A stretch of 64,000 nt of DNA from Bradyrhizobium sp. AS23.2 (lineage in GTDB: Bacteria; Pseudomonadota; Alphaproteobacteria; Rhizobiales; Xanthobacteraceae). Position 1 is the stretch's first letter. Each line of letters begins with the position of its first letter. The notes beneath the pieces are model-generated. The model was not told where the DNA came from. It worked only from the letters and a program-made list of their open reading frames with translations, and searched no databases. The stretch lies in contig NZ_LGHM01000061.1 of the NCBI RefSeq assembly GCF_001908185.1, forward strand, positions 27,902 through 91,901. The letters run 5' to 3'. Shown piece after piece: positions 1 to 8,605 of this stretch. A program made the translations under genes and the position numbers.

Positions 1-161
1 TTTCACAATTCAAAGCTAGCTTGGCGAGTTCAGAAATGGGTCCAAAACCGGCAATGCTCTGGTCGAGCAGAACATTTCCGCTGCACCCCCAAGGCCCGAC
101 ATCCCCGTGCTAATGAGTACACGTCCCAGCCATCGTGCGCGACAAGCAAGGGCGACAGCGA

Positions 162-208
162 CGAAGCGATCCAGAAATCTCTCCGAAGAGAAATTCTGAA
201 TCGCTTCG
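162..208. repeat. Imperfect palindrome downstream of the first gene
   Basis: Arms CGAAGCGATCCAGAA and TTCTGAATCGCTTCG pair with one mismatch around a short loop that is itself partly paired. The flanks (cgacag..., ...ctgtgctcgcag) resemble the 'gcgagcgcagcgaagcaatcc' type of intergenic repeat, another fragment of which lies near 52,300. It sits just after the minus-strand gene ending at 289, so it could act as a transcription terminator. Nothing else in positions 1-288 looks like a gene. Confidence 0.6.
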
Positions 209-288
209 CTGTGCTCGCAGACTGCGCCGCCCGGACGTCAAGCACATCGTCCGGGCGACACTTCGCATTGTGGCTCCTCAGCGCCGGG

Positions 289-822
289 CTACCAGGAATA
301 CTGGAGGCCGACGCGTCCAAGTGCCCGCACATCGCTCCATGACTGCGCCGGGAACGACACGCCACTTTCCGTCGCGGTCCGGTTGGACAAGGACGTCAGG
401 CTGCCGCGATCGAGACCGAATGCGATGCCCATGGTCAGCGACAGATTTCCCTGGATCCTGATCATTCCAACGAGACCGGCGGCATGCTGCCCGTCGAACA
501 CCGCCCAATGCGTCGAGATCGCGTAGTTGGTCCCGTCGGGCAGGAACGGATTGACGAGCGAAGCTGCCATGGCCGTTCCTGTCGCTGCACGGGTTACCTG
601 GCGTGCGAGGTCGAACTGGCTCTGCACGGTCTGCTGCGCGTTCACGCAGGTGGCGGTACCCGGAATGTAGAAAAAGTAGGCACCGTAGAGCGAGCAGATC
701 CTTTCGTACTCGACCGCAGCATGGCCCGGCGTCGGGATCGCCAGAACCAGAGCAGCGGTCGCGAGAATCGCGCGCAGGCTACGTCCGAAGACGTATCGTG
801 CCGCGTTGATTTTCTTCCACAT
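289..822 (-). CDS. Small secreted protein with YadA-anchor-like C terminus (copy 2)
   Basis: A 177-residue protein. The start at 822 is chosen because a GGAG site precedes it; a longer frame upstream lacks one. An N-terminal hydrophobic stretch ending in PGHA looks like a signal peptide. The mature start (CSLYGAYFFYIPGTATC) resembles the head motif of rhizobial porins. The remainder (GTAMAASLV, THWAVFDGQHAAG, a run of alternating hydrophobic residues, final GRVGLQYSW) resembles the four-strand YadA-type trimeric autotransporter anchor, ending in an aromatic residue as outer-membrane strands do. It is a paralogue of 1663-2205 and follows a beta-barrel gene, as that copy does. I infer an outer-membrane location; function is unknown. 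Confidence 0.75.
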   Translation of the reverse strand: MWKKINAARYVFGRSLRAILATAALVLAIPTPGHAAVEYERICSLYGAYFFYIPGTATCVNAQQTVQSQFDLARQVTRAATGTAMAASLVNPFLPDGTNYAISTHWAVFDGQHAAGLVGMIRIQGNLSLTMGIAFGLDRGSLTSLSNRTATESGVSFPAQSWSDVRALGRVGLQYSW

Positions 823-853
823 GGTTGTCTCCAATCGATGACGGTGGCGCTGC

Positions 854-1609
854 TCAGTAACGAGCAACGATGGCATCGCCGTTGAAGCGGTAGTTCACGC
901 CGAGCTTCACGAGGTGCAGCTCATGGTCGACGTTTTGGGCACCGAACTTTGTGAACAGCGCGATCGCAGCCGGACCGAAGTACAGATAGTCGTACTCCAG
1001 TCGCGCCGAGAAATTGTTCGTCAACGCGTATTCAAGGCCCACGCCGCCGGTCAGACCGGTCCGCTGGTGGTTGAAGTCGGACGGGAAAGCCGTGCCGGTG
1101 AAGGTCTGGTAGTCGACGTTGGCCCATGCGACGCCGCCCTTGGCGTAAGTCAGCAAGCCGTCGAATGCGTAGCCGATGCGGCCGGTGCCTGTCGCCAGCG
1201 CATGGTACGCCACCGCAAGGCCGGAGGTGATGTCCGCGGGATCACTGGGTCTGCTGCCCCTGATCGACGCCCAGGAAAGATCGAGCTCGGCGCCGACCAC
1301 GAGGTTGTCGAACTGCCAGTTGCCGCCGACCTGCGCACCTGCGATCGCCCCGCGTGTATCCATCGTGAAGCGGTCCTGCGCGAAAACGAAGCTCGAGTCG
1401 ACGAGACGGCTGCTGCCCACGCCGTAGCCGCCGTGAACACCAATGTAGAAGCCGTTCCAGAGCGGCACCGGGGCGACGACCGGAGCCTTCACGGTCATGT
1501 CGGCCGCAATCGCGGACGTGGCAGTGAGCGGCATGGCCGCGAGAAGCGGAGTGACGGCAGCGGCACAAGAGAGGAAACGGCGCACCGATCGCAGGATGGA
1601 GATTGTCAT
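854..1609 (-). CDS. Outer-membrane beta-barrel protein (Omp25/31-like)
   Basis: A 251-residue protein with a signal peptide ending near TSAIAADM, then VPLWNGFYIGVHGGYG, the usual first strand of small rhizobial outer-membrane barrels. Repeated amphipathic strands follow, with GRIGYAFDGLLTYAKGGVAWA, GGVGLEYALTNNFSARLEYDY and the terminal VKLGVNYRFN. Family members are 8-stranded barrels of about 22-28 kDa with no defined transport substrate. The start at 1609 removes a poorly supported 19-residue extension. It is paralogous to 2187-2999 and is followed 31 bases later by a small YadA-like gene, so the two-gene unit occurs twice. Confidence 0.85.
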   Translation of the reverse strand: MTISILRSVRRFLSCAAAVTPLLAAMPLTATSAIAADMTVKAPVVAPVPLWNGFYIGVHGGYGVGSSRLVDSSFVFAQDRFTMDTRGAIAGAQVGGNWQFDNLVVGAELDLSWASIRGSRPSDPADITSGLAVAYHALATGTGRIGYAFDGLLTYAKGGVAWANVDYQTFTGTAFPSDFNHQRTGLTGGVGLEYALTNNFSARLEYDYLYFGPAAIALFTKFGAQNVDHELHLVKLGVNYRFNGDAIVARY

Positions 1610-1662
1610 GGGATGATCTTTCAAAATGTCAGAATGAATTTGCGAATTGGGTTTCGGGTGCT

Positions 1663-2205
1663 TCACCAGGCGTACATGAAGCCCGCGCGGCCGAGGCCAC
1701 GGATGTCACTCCACGATTGCGATGGGACCGACGTGCCGAATCCCGTCTGCGTCCGGTTCGAGAGGGATGTGAGGCTTCCCTTGTCCAGGCCGAGCGAGAA
1801 GCCGCCCGAGAACACGAAGTTGCCCGAGATCCGCATCAATCCCGAGAACCCAGCGGCGTGCTGGCCGTCATAGGTCGCCCAGTGGGTCGAGACCGCGTAA
1901 TTCGTGCCGGTCGGAAGCCACGGCGCGACGAGGGACGCAGCCATCGCCGTGCCGGTCGAAGCGCGCGTCTGTGCACGCGCGAGGTCGAACTGGTTCGTCA
2001 CGATCTGGTTGGCGTTCGTGCAGGTGTCGGTGCCCGGAATGTAGAAGTAGCCGGCGCCGTAGAGCGAGCAGACCTTGACGTACTCGATCGGAGCGGCGTG
2101 GCTCGGTGCGGCGATCATGGCGGTGAGGCCGGCGGTGATGGCCGCTGCGATCGTCCGGGCGGCGCGGCGCGCAACGACGTGGCGGTTCATGGATGTGGTG
2201 GACAT
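1663..2205 (-). CDS. Small secreted protein with YadA-anchor-like C terminus (copy 1)
   Basis: A 180-residue paralogue of 289-822 sharing CSLYG..[FY]YIPGT.TC, GTAMAASLV, GTNYA[VI]STHWA, DGQHAAG, GSLTSLSNRT and QSWSD[IV]R, and ending GRAGFMYAW. A strong GGAGA site precedes the ATG. The signal peptide ends near APSHAAP. The start lies inside the last codons of the upstream barrel gene as that gene now reads, a 19-base overlap explained by the extended reading frame there. It probably forms a short outer-membrane-anchored protein; whether it trimerises like YadA anchors cannot be told from sequence alone. Confidence 0.75.
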   Translation of the reverse strand: MSTTSMNRHVVARRAARTIAAAITAGLTAMIAAPSHAAPIEYVKVCSLYGAGYFYIPGTDTCTNANQIVTNQFDLARAQTRASTGTAMAASLVAPWLPTGTNYAVSTHWATYDGQHAAGFSGLMRISGNFVFSGGFSLGLDKGSLTSLSNRTQTGFGTSVPSQSWSDIRGLGRAGFMYAW

Positions 2206-2999
2206 GATGTTTGTCTCCGAAAATCTGAGTTCAATGCTGTTTCGATGTGCTGGGGAACTAGCGCGGGGGGGCCGCCGTCGCCGTTGAAGCGCACGTTGAT
2301 GCCGGCCTTCACTAGCTGGACGAAATGCTTGATTTCGGAGGTCGTGTTCGGGCTCACCCAGTGGAGCGTCTCCGTCGGGAGATAGAACGCGTTGTATTCG
2401 ACCTTCGCAGACACGTTGCGCAGGAAGGCCACTTCCAGGCCGACGCCGCCCACGGCTCCGAACAGCTCTCGGTTATAGTTGGTGAGCTCCGGCGTGAACT
2501 TCGACGAGAGCTCCATGCGGGCGTAGGCGGCGCCGCCCTTCGCGTAGGCGAGCCATTGGCCCGACGCGTAGCCGACGCGTCCCGTTGCGGTCGCGAGCCC
2601 GGTGTAGGCGACCCCGTTGTTGGTGCTCGACGTGATCATGGCCGAGGTGCTGGTGTTGCCCCGCGTGAATGACCAGGAGCCGTCGACCTCCACACCGAGG
2701 ACGTAGTTGCCCTGCTGCCAATTGTAGCCGAGCTGCCCGCCGGCGAGCGGGCCGTTGAAGTACGCAAAGAACGGATTGTTGGCCGGGCTGTTGTTGGGGT
2801 CACGAAACTCCGTCTTGCCCCATCCCCAGCCGCCGTGGACGCCGGCGTAGAAGCCGGACCAGGAGACGACGGGTGCAGGCAGCGGACCGCCGGCAAGAAC
2901 GGGTGGCGTGATCGCCGCGCTCGCCGCTGCTACGGCGGCTGCGAGTCCACGGCGGCGAATTACGGAACGTCCTGAACGTATGTGCATGTCGATGTCCAT
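2187..2999 (-). CDS. Outer-membrane beta-barrel protein with odd C-terminal extension
   Basis: A 270-residue barrel protein: signal sequence with RRRGLAAAVAAASAAITPPVLA, then SWSGFYAGVHGGWGWG, and a strand near the end reading GINVRFNGD. Its paralogue at 854-1609 stops eight codons after the matching RFN, but here the frame runs on for another 28 residues or so that do not look like membrane strand. The change follows a run of seven G on the plus strand (2265-2271). One base fewer would give RFNGDGGPPR then a stop, close to the paralogue's end. The extension may be a sequencing error or a slippage variant. ATG at 2999 is used; ATG at 2987 is also possible. Confidence 0.8.
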   Translation of the reverse strand: MDIDMHIRSGRSVIRRRGLAAAVAAASAAITPPVLAGGPLPAPVVSWSGFYAGVHGGWGWGKTEFRDPNNSPANNPFFAYFNGPLAGGQLGYNWQQGNYVLGVEVDGSWSFTRGNTSTSAMITSSTNNGVAYTGLATATGRVGYASGQWLAYAKGGAAYARMELSSKFTPELTNYNRELFGAVGGVGLEVAFLRNVSAKVEYNAFYLPTETLHWVSPNTTSEIKHFVQLVKAGINVRFNGDGGPPALVPQHIETALNSDFRRQTSCPPHP

Positions 3000-3553
3000 T
3001 TCCTTCGTTTGATTTTAAGTTTCTTTATTTGTAGTTTTCTATTTTCAGTTGAATTCGAGGTCACAGCTTTGGAGGTAAGCCCCCGCTTGTTTTTGAACGA
3101 ACGAAACCGGCGATCACGCAGGTTGCGGATCGACGGAAAGAATTCCTGGTTGTTGGAAGAGCCCGAGCGCTATCTAGGAAAATGCGCTCCGCGGCTTATC
3201 GATTGGCGAACTAAGGGCGCGCGATCCCGAAGGATGCGTTTCCGAAGTCCCCTCGTATTGTCACGATAATTGCCCCCTCTTTAAATTAAGGCCGATCTTA
3301 GGCAGGGCCTTTTGAATTGCCAGTATCGTGAAAGTCACAGTTGCTGTTTGTTTCTCGCACGCTTCTCAATTGCTGCACGACGCAAGACAGCATGTGAATG
3401 AGCGTTAACATCGCAACGGTCTGAGTGAGTTCTGACGCGATTGCGCCTGACGAGCTGATGAAGATGCGATCAGGCCCAATGCCGCGATCGCCAACGCGAT
3501 TCGAACCCGGCCTGACCCAAGCTCAGGCACTGATTTATGCATAGGAGGTCCAG
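3000..3553. other. Divergent intergenic region with promoters
   Basis: About 550 bases between the minus-strand barrel operon and the plus-strand acyl-CoA dehydrogenase. The first 60 bases are AT-rich, fitting a promoter for the outer-membrane genes, and a purine-rich AAGGAA precedes their ATG. Near 3270-3300 is another AT-rich stretch. An AGGAGGT ribosome site sits directly before 3554. I see no convincing gene or RNA here. Confidence 0.5.
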
Positions 3554-4765
3554 ATGCTTTTTCCCATGTCGCCCAAGGTGGTCGAGCTGAAGCGGCGACT
3601 CGAGAACTTCATGGACCGGCACATCTATCCGAACGAGGTGCGCTTCTATCGCGAGGCGGAGGAGCTCGGGCCGTGGAAAGGCTATCCTGTCGTCGAGGAG
3701 CTGAAGCCGCTCGCACGCGCCGAAGGTCTCTGGAATCTGTTCCTGCCGGAGTCGAGCCACGGCGCGGGCCTCACCAATCTCGAATATGCCCCGCTCTGCG
3801 AGGTGATGGGCCGTTCGCATCTGGCGCCTGAGGTCTTCAACTGCTCGGCGCCCGACACCGGCAACATGGAGGTGCTGGAGCGCTATGGCACGGAGGCGGA
3901 CAAGGATCGCTGGCTGAAGCCGCTGCTCGCTGGTGAAATCCGCTCCTGCTTCGCCATGACCGAGCCCGCGGTCGCCTCGTCCGACGCGACAAACATCGAA
4001 AGCTCGATCGTGCGCGACGGCGACCATTACGTCATCAACGGACGCAAATGGTACACGACCAACGCGACCGACCCGCGCTGCAAGATCTGCATCTTCATGG
4101 GCAAGACCGATCCGGACAATCCGGACCGCCACAAGCAGCAATCCATGATCCTGGTGCCAATGGACACGCCCGGCATCGAGGTGAAGCGCCCCCTCCCCGT
4201 GTTCGGCTTCTACGGCGTGCCCGACCGCGCCTCCGAAGTCGTCTTCACCAATGTGCGCGTGCCCAAAGAGAACATACTGCTCGGCGAAGGCCGCGGCTTC
4301 GAGATCGCACAGGGGCGCCTCGGCCCCGGCCGCATCCACCACTGCATGCGGCTGATCGGTCTTGCCGAACGGACGCTGGAGAAGATGTGCCGGCGCGTGC
4401 GCAGCTGGGTCGCCTTCGGCAAGCCGGTCTCGGAACAGACGGTAACGCAGGAGCGCATCGCCGAAGCGCGCATCATGATCGAGCAGGCGCGGCTGCTGAC
4501 GCTCAACGCCGCCTACGCAATGGATACGGTCGGCAACAAGGTGGCGAAAGCCGAGATCGCGATGATCAAGGTCGCCGTGCCCAACATGGCCTGCCAGATC
4601 ATCGACTGGGCGATCCAGGCCCATGGCGGCGGCGGCACCTCGAACGACTTTGGATTGACGCAGGCCTATGCCACTGCACGCCTGCTGCGTCTTGCCGACG
4701 GACCGGACGAGGTTCACAGAAACCAGATCGCACGGTTCGAGCTGAAGAAGTATTCGAACGCGTAG
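3554..4765 (+). CDS. Acyl-CoA dehydrogenase family protein
   Basis: A 403-residue FAD-dependent dehydrogenase that would introduce a C2-C3 double bond into an acyl-CoA and pass electrons to electron-transfer flavoprotein. Visible family marks are the N-terminal helical domain, the FAD-binding [16 protein letters not shown] segment near residue 135, a middle beta domain, and the C-terminal [16 protein letters not shown] flavin/subunit motif followed by ADGPDEVHR. Length is normal. It resembles the ACAD10/11-like subgroup more than short-chain enzymes, so the substrate may be an unusual or branched acyl-CoA. AGGAGGT lies at the right distance from the ATG. No beta-oxidation partner is adjacent. 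Confidence 0.9.
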   Translation: MLFPMSPKVVELKRRLENFMDRHIYPNEVRFYREAEELGPWKGYPVVEELKPLARAEGLWNLFLPESSHGAGLTNLEYAPLCEVMGRSHLAPEVFNCSAPDTGNMEVLERYGTEADKDRWLKPLLAGEIRSCFAMTEPAVASSDATNIESSIVRDGDHYVINGRKWYTTNATDPRCKICIFMGKTDPDNPDRHKQQSMILVPMDTPGIEVKRPLPVFGFYGVPDRASEVVFTNVRVPKENILLGEGRGFEIAQGRLGPGRIHHCMRLIGLAERTLEKMCRRVRSWVAFGKPVSEQTVTQERIAEARIMIEQARLLTLNAAYAMDTVGNKVAKAEIAMIKVAVPNMACQIIDWAIQAHGGGGTSNDFGLTQAYATARLLRLADGPDEVHRNQIARFELKKYSNA

Positions 4766-4802
4766 ACGAAGCGCTCGTTTCGTGAGGCAATGGCGGTGCA
4801 CT

Positions 4803-4868
4803 TTCTCCCTTCTCCCCTTGTAGGAGAAGGTGCCTTGCCGAAGGCAAGGCGGATGAGGGGTCTGCGTC
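4803..4868. repeat. Double-hairpin intergenic repeat between convergent genes
   Basis: Two stem-loops in a row: CTTCTCC/GGAGAAG, then GCCTTGCC/GGCAAGGC, followed by ggatgagggg. This arrangement is common between genes in Bradyrhizobium. It lies between the ends of convergent genes (4765 and 4909) and could stop transcription from both sides. Confidence 0.65.
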
Positions 4869-4908
4869 AGTGGAGACAGACCCCACAGCGACGTGCACCT
4901 TGATCGTT

Positions 4909-5775
4909 TCAGTTCAACACTTCAACCGTTGCCGACCGCCCGGCCACGAGCGACATCGTATCAGGCACAGGATCCAGCGCGATGCGCACTGGCACGCGCT
5001 GGGCGAGGCGCACCCAGCTGAAGGTCGGATTGACGTTGGCGAGCAGGTTCGCGCCCTCGGCGCGGTCGCGGTCCTCGATGCCGGCGGCGATGCTCTCGAC
5101 ACGGCCTGACAGCGTGACCTTCTCGCCCATCAGGCGGACCTGCACCTTGTCGCCGACGCGGATGCGCGCGAGCTTGGTCTCTTCGAAATAGCCTTCCACA
5201 TGCAGCGTATCGGTGTCGACGAGGGCCATCACACCCTTCCCGGCCGTGACGTAAGCACCGGGACGCAGATCCATGTTGGTGATCACGCCGTTCACGGAGG
5301 CGCGGACCTCGCTGCGATCAAGGTTGAGCTGGGCGACCGCGCGGTCGGCGACGGCCTGATCGAAGGCCGCCTTGGCCTGGAGCTGGGTGGCCAACACCTG
5401 CTCCTGCTTCTGCTGCGACACGGCGTCGGTCGTCAGCGCGCTATAGCGCTTCAAATCCGCATTGGCCTGGTCGAGCGTTGCCTGATGGCCGGCCACAGAT
5501 GCATCGGCCTGCCGCAGCGCCAACGCAAAACGTTCGCGGTCGATCCGGAACAATACGTCGCCGCGGTGGACCTTCTGGTTGTCCTTCACCAGCACTTCGG
5601 TCACGAAGCCGGACACGTCGGGCGCAACCTGCACCACGTCGGCGCGGACGCGGCCATCGCGCGTCCAGGGCGAGTCCATGTAATAGACCCAAAGCTCGCG
5701 GCCGACGGCGAGCGCGGCGACGACCGCAAGCACGGTCAGCGCAAGGCGGCCAAGCCAGCCAAAATTCCCCTTCAT
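4909..5775 (-). CDS. HlyD/EmrA-type periplasmic adaptor of an efflux system
   Basis: A 288-residue membrane-fusion protein. It has one N-terminal membrane helix (about residues 10-28), a lipoyl-like half motif (VQVAPDVSGFVTEVLVKDNQ), a coiled-coil hairpin of about 60 residues, the second lipoyl half (VRASVNGVITNMDLRPGAYV), then a beta barrel. This matches the AaeA/EmrA architecture. The start at 5775 is used because it overlaps the stop of the DUF1656 gene (ATGA) and has GGAG upstream; the longer open frame is not supported. With DUF1656 and FUSC proteins it should form an AaeXAB-like pump exporting aromatic acids or similar compounds across both membranes. Confidence 0.88.
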   Translation of the reverse strand: MKGNFGWLGRLALTVLAVVAALAVGRELWVYYMDSPWTRDGRVRADVVQVAPDVSGFVTEVLVKDNQKVHRGDVLFRIDRERFALALRQADASVAGHQATLDQANADLKRYSALTTDAVSQQKQEQVLATQLQAKAAFDQAVADRAVAQLNLDRSEVRASVNGVITNMDLRPGAYVTAGKGVMALVDTDTLHVEGYFEETKLARIRVGDKVQVRLMGEKVTLSGRVESIAAGIEDRDRAEGANLLANVNPTFSWVRLAQRVPVRIALDPVPDTMSLVAGRSATVEVLN

Positions 5776-5978
5776 GAGAGATACTCCGAGAGATAGACGA
5801 CGCCGCCGAGAAGGCAGACGAAGATCGCGAAATCGAACAGCGCGCGGTGCCAGACCAGCCGGTAAAGGTCGAAACGCTGCATGAGGCGGCGCAGAAGCGC
5901 GCTCAGGAAATAAGCGACGATGATCCACAACAGCAGCGCCGGCACGAGCACGCCGTAGATGTCGATCTGATATCTCAT
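5772..5978 (-). CDS. DUF1656 (AaeX-like) small inner-membrane protein
   Basis: A 68-residue protein starting MRYQIDIYGVLVPALLLW, the characteristic DUF1656 opening, with two predicted membrane helices (about residues 8-28 and 48-65). The ATG at 5978 overlaps the stop of the FUSC gene, and its own stop overlaps the HlyD start, so the three genes are translationally coupled. Family members always accompany FUSC and HlyD proteins in AaeXAB-type efflux operons; the role of the small protein is not known. Confidence 0.88.
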   Translation of the reverse strand: MRYQIDIYGVLVPALLLWIIVAYFLSALLRRLMQRFDLYRLVWHRALFDFAIFVCLLGGVVYLSEYLS

Positions 5979-8026
5979 GCCGCAACACTCTCGCTTGCGC
6001 GCGCCCGATAGGCCGGTGCATCCGGAAACAGGCCGCGCCTTATGCCGACGAGGCCGATCAAGGCGTCTTCGCGCGCGCGTTCGTTGGGATCCTTGACGGC
6101 CTGGGCCAGCGCCAGATCGACATGCCGCAACAGCTCGGCCGGCATTCCGACGCCCGCATAGCTGCGGCAGGCCGCAGCCAGCTCGTCGAGCATGTCGTCG
6201 ATGACGGAAATGGTCATTGCTGCAAGTCCATAGCGGGCCCGGCGCAGATCGATGATGTTCAAGCCGATGCGAAGCTGGACAAGACTGTCGGTGTCGCGGC
6301 GATTGCTCTCGGAAAGAAAGGCGATGCGCTGCACCAGCAGGCCAAGCCGATGCAGCATGAGGCCTGCAAACTCCGCGCGATCGCGCTTGCCGCGGCGCTC
6401 GGCAGCGACCGCGAGCGTCTTCCAGCTCGACAGAACCAGCCGATTGGCGATCCACTCCGCACCCACGCCGCGCGCAATCCGCGTGACGATCTCGGCGATC
6501 ACGACGCCGACGAAGAAGGCGACGGCAGAATTGGCGTAAGACGCAAAGTCCGCATTGTAGGTCGTTTGCAGCGCCAGCAGCGTGGCGGTGTTGGCCGCGA
6601 GCGCCATGCCGGTGCCCGCCGTTGCCGGCCGCGCGATCAGGAGGCCGTAGAGCAGGAAGGTCGGCGCCAGCGCAAAGACCAGAACCTCAAGGTGAGAAAT
6701 GGCAGGCACCAGCGCGAACAGATAGATCGCGACGACGACGATGGAGACGAGCGACCACAAACCAAAACTGCGGATGAAGCGCGCCGGTTCGTCCTGCGCA
6801 GCGAAAAACGAGCACGCGACGGCCGCCATCATCGGCGCCGACGCGCCATCCGGCCAGCCGGTCCCGATCCAGAACGCGCAGCAGATCAGGATGGCCAATG
6901 CCGCGCCGGCCGCCGACCACAATGCGAGGCCGCGGTCCCTGTGGCGCACGGACGCAGCGCCAGCCTCCGAATGGAACGCCAGATCGAGCGTCGAAACATT
7001 CCGGCTCTCTGCGATCGCCTCGCTCAGCGCGCGGCAGTCGCGCGAGAGGTCAACGAGCTCGCGCAGTCGCGACAGCAGGCTGGTGGTGATGATCCGCTCC
7101 CAGGTCGCGCTGTCGTCGAGCACCGCCTGCCGCTCCGCGATCATGGCGCGGATCCGCTCGGCCGGCTGCCGCGCGCTGACGTCGCTCGTGATCCATTGCG
7201 CCAGATCCTCCAGCAGCCGGTTCAGCTCGGGATGCCGATGCAGAGCCTCCTCGCCGAGCGCAGCCAGCCGATCTTCCAGCGACGCAATCACCGGAAGCAG
7301 CATCAGCATGCGCAGCCGGATCTCGCCGAGACCGCGAACGGCGTTGGCGTCAGTTAGCCGGTCGTAGGCGAGATGGGTGGAAAGCGTGTCGATCTCGACG
7401 ATGTCGTTGGCGAGCTTGAGGCGCCTGCCGCGGCGCGTTTCGCTGGTTCCTTCACGCAGCAGCACCACCTGGCTGAGGCGACGCGCATCAGACATCCAGC
7501 TGTCAACGCGATTGCCAACGGCCGGCGCGACGCTGCGAGGGAAGACGATGGTGGAGACGAGGCTCGCGCAGATGATACCGAGGCAGATCTCCTCCACCCG
7601 CGAAATGGCGATATCGAAGATGGCGCCGGGCTCGGACACCGCGGGGAAGCCGATCAAGGCGACCGTGTATCCGGCCAGCATGAAGACATAACTGCGCGGC
7701 GTGCCGTCGAGCAGTGAAAGGTAGAGGCAGAGCCCGACCCACAGCGCGATCGCGAGGCAGAGCAATTCCGGCGCATTGATCAGGTTCGGCACCAGCACCA
7801 CCGTCATGGTCGCGCCGACGAGGGTGCCCATCACCCGGAAGAAGGCCTTGGAGCTGGTCGCCCCTGCGAGCGGCTGCGAGGTGATGTAGACCGTCGCCAT
7901 CGCCCAATAGGGTCGCGGCAAATCCATGGCCAGCGCGATAACGAGCGCCAGGATCGACGCGGCGAACGTCTTCAAAGCAAAAATGAGGTCCGCGTGGCGG
8001 ACCAGGAACGGCTCTTCCGCGCGCAT
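5975..8026 (-). CDS. FUSC-family inner-membrane transporter (AaeB-like)
   Basis: A 683-residue protein with the duplicated FUSC layout: a first block of about six membrane helices (residues 15-165, including PRPYWAMATVYITSQP), a cytoplasmic helical segment, and a second block (about residues 370-530, including WPDGASAPMMAAVACSFFAAQDEP), then a soluble C-terminal tail. Family members (AaeB, fusaric-acid resistance proteins) export aromatic carboxylic acids with an HlyD adaptor. It starts 2 bases after the MarR gene and overlaps the DUF1656 start by 4 bases, so MarR-FUSC-DUF1656-HlyD reads as one operon. Confidence 0.88.
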   Translation of the reverse strand: MRAEEPFLVRHADLIFALKTFAASILALVIALAMDLPRPYWAMATVYITSQPLAGATSSKAFFRVMGTLVGATMTVVLVPNLINAPELLCLAIALWVGLCLYLSLLDGTPRSYVFMLAGYTVALIGFPAVSEPGAIFDIAISRVEEICLGIICASLVSTIVFPRSVAPAVGNRVDSWMSDARRLSQVVLLREGTSETRRGRRLKLANDIVEIDTLSTHLAYDRLTDANAVRGLGEIRLRMLMLLPVIASLEDRLAALGEEALHRHPELNRLLEDLAQWITSDVSARQPAERIRAMIAERQAVLDDSATWERIITTSLLSRLRELVDLSRDCRALSEAIAESRNVSTLDLAFHSEAGAASVRHRDRGLALWSAAGAALAILICCAFWIGTGWPDGASAPMMAAVACSFFAAQDEPARFIRSFGLWSLVSIVVVAIYLFALVPAISHLEVLVFALAPTFLLYGLLIARPATAGTGMALAANTATLLALQTTYNADFASYANSAVAFFVGVVIAEIVTRIARGVGAEWIANRLVLSSWKTLAVAAERRGKRDRAEFAGLMLHRLGLLVQRIAFLSESNRRDTDSLVQLRIGLNIIDLRRARYGLAAMTISVIDDMLDELAAACRSYAGVGMPAELLRHVDLALAQAVKDPNERAREDALIGLVGIRRGLFPDAPAYRARASESVAA

Positions 8027-8028
8027 GA

Positions 8029-8514
8029 CTATTTCGCCTCTGCAAAAGGCCTTGGCAGTGACTTGGCTTCATGCAGGCGACTGGCCCGCTGCTCGATGCG
8101 CTGGAGCGTCTCGAAGGTTACCGCAAGTTCCTCAGTGCCGATATCCCTCAGCAGACTTGCCCGCACCCGGCGCAGCACCCGGTTGGTCTCCTCGACCTTG
8201 GCCGCGCCCGCTTTGGTCAGATGTAGCGTTTTGGCACGGCGGTCGGTGGGGTCTTCGCGGCGTTCAACCAGGCCTTCGGCCTGGAGCAGGTCGATCAACC
8301 GGACCAGCGACGGCCCCTCGATGCCGAGTTCGTCGGCGAGCACACCCTGCCGCACGTTCTCGCCCTGGCGCGACAGCACCAGGAGCGGAATCGCGGTTGC
8401 GTAGGACAGGCCGTGCTCGGACAGCGCCTGGTCGGACTCGCGCCGCCAGATACGGCCAAGCCGCGTGACCAGCCGGCCGATTTCGCCATGAATATGAGCC
8501 TGCGAAGGAGCCAT
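8029..8514 (-). CDS. MarR-family transcriptional regulator of the efflux operon
   Basis: A 161-residue winged-helix protein with ATAIPLLVLSRQGENVRQGVLADELGIEGPSLVRLIDLL as helices 2-4 and EDPTDRRAKTLHLT as the wing, typical of MarR. ATG at 8514 is preferred over the upstream in-frame GTG at 8532. It is the first gene of the FUSC/DUF1656/HlyD operon and divergent from an MFS pump, so it most likely represses both and is released by an exported aromatic ligand. The intergenic dyad at 8534-8544 is a candidate operator. Confidence 0.88.
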   Translation of the reverse strand: MAPSQAHIHGEIGRLVTRLGRIWRRESDQALSEHGLSYATAIPLLVLSRQGENVRQGVLADELGIEGPSLVRLIDLLQAEGLVERREDPTDRRAKTLHLTKAGAAKVEETNRVLRRVRASLLRDIGTEELAVTFETLQRIEQRASRLHEAKSLPRPFAEAK

Positions 8515-8605
8515 GCAAATTAGATAGGACACGAACTATTAGTTTGCAACTATATAGCCGGCATCTTCAGGCCGATCACGCAAAAGCGAACGAGGACAAT
8601 TCACG
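8515..8605. promoter_or_regulatory. Divergent promoter with dyad AACTATTAGTT
   Basis: The 91-base gap between the MarR operon and the MFS gene contains a perfect 11-base palindrome AACTATTAGTT at 8534-8544, with further CTAT/ATAG half-sites to 8556 and an AT-rich actatatag. Dyads in this position are usual MarR binding sites. A GAGGA ribosome site for the MFS gene lies at the right end. The assignment as operator is inferred from position and symmetry only. Confidence 0.5.

Noticed and set aside
3554..4765. Acyl-CoA dehydrogenase as glutaryl-CoA dehydrogenase finishing the nicotinate route
   Set aside because: It is 30 kb away, not near any shared operator, and resembles the ACAD10/11-type subgroup rather than glutaryl-CoA dehydrogenase.
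3470..4801. 443-residue open frame opposite the acyl-CoA dehydrogenase
   Set aside because: Shadow of a well-recognised gene with composition typical of antisense frames.
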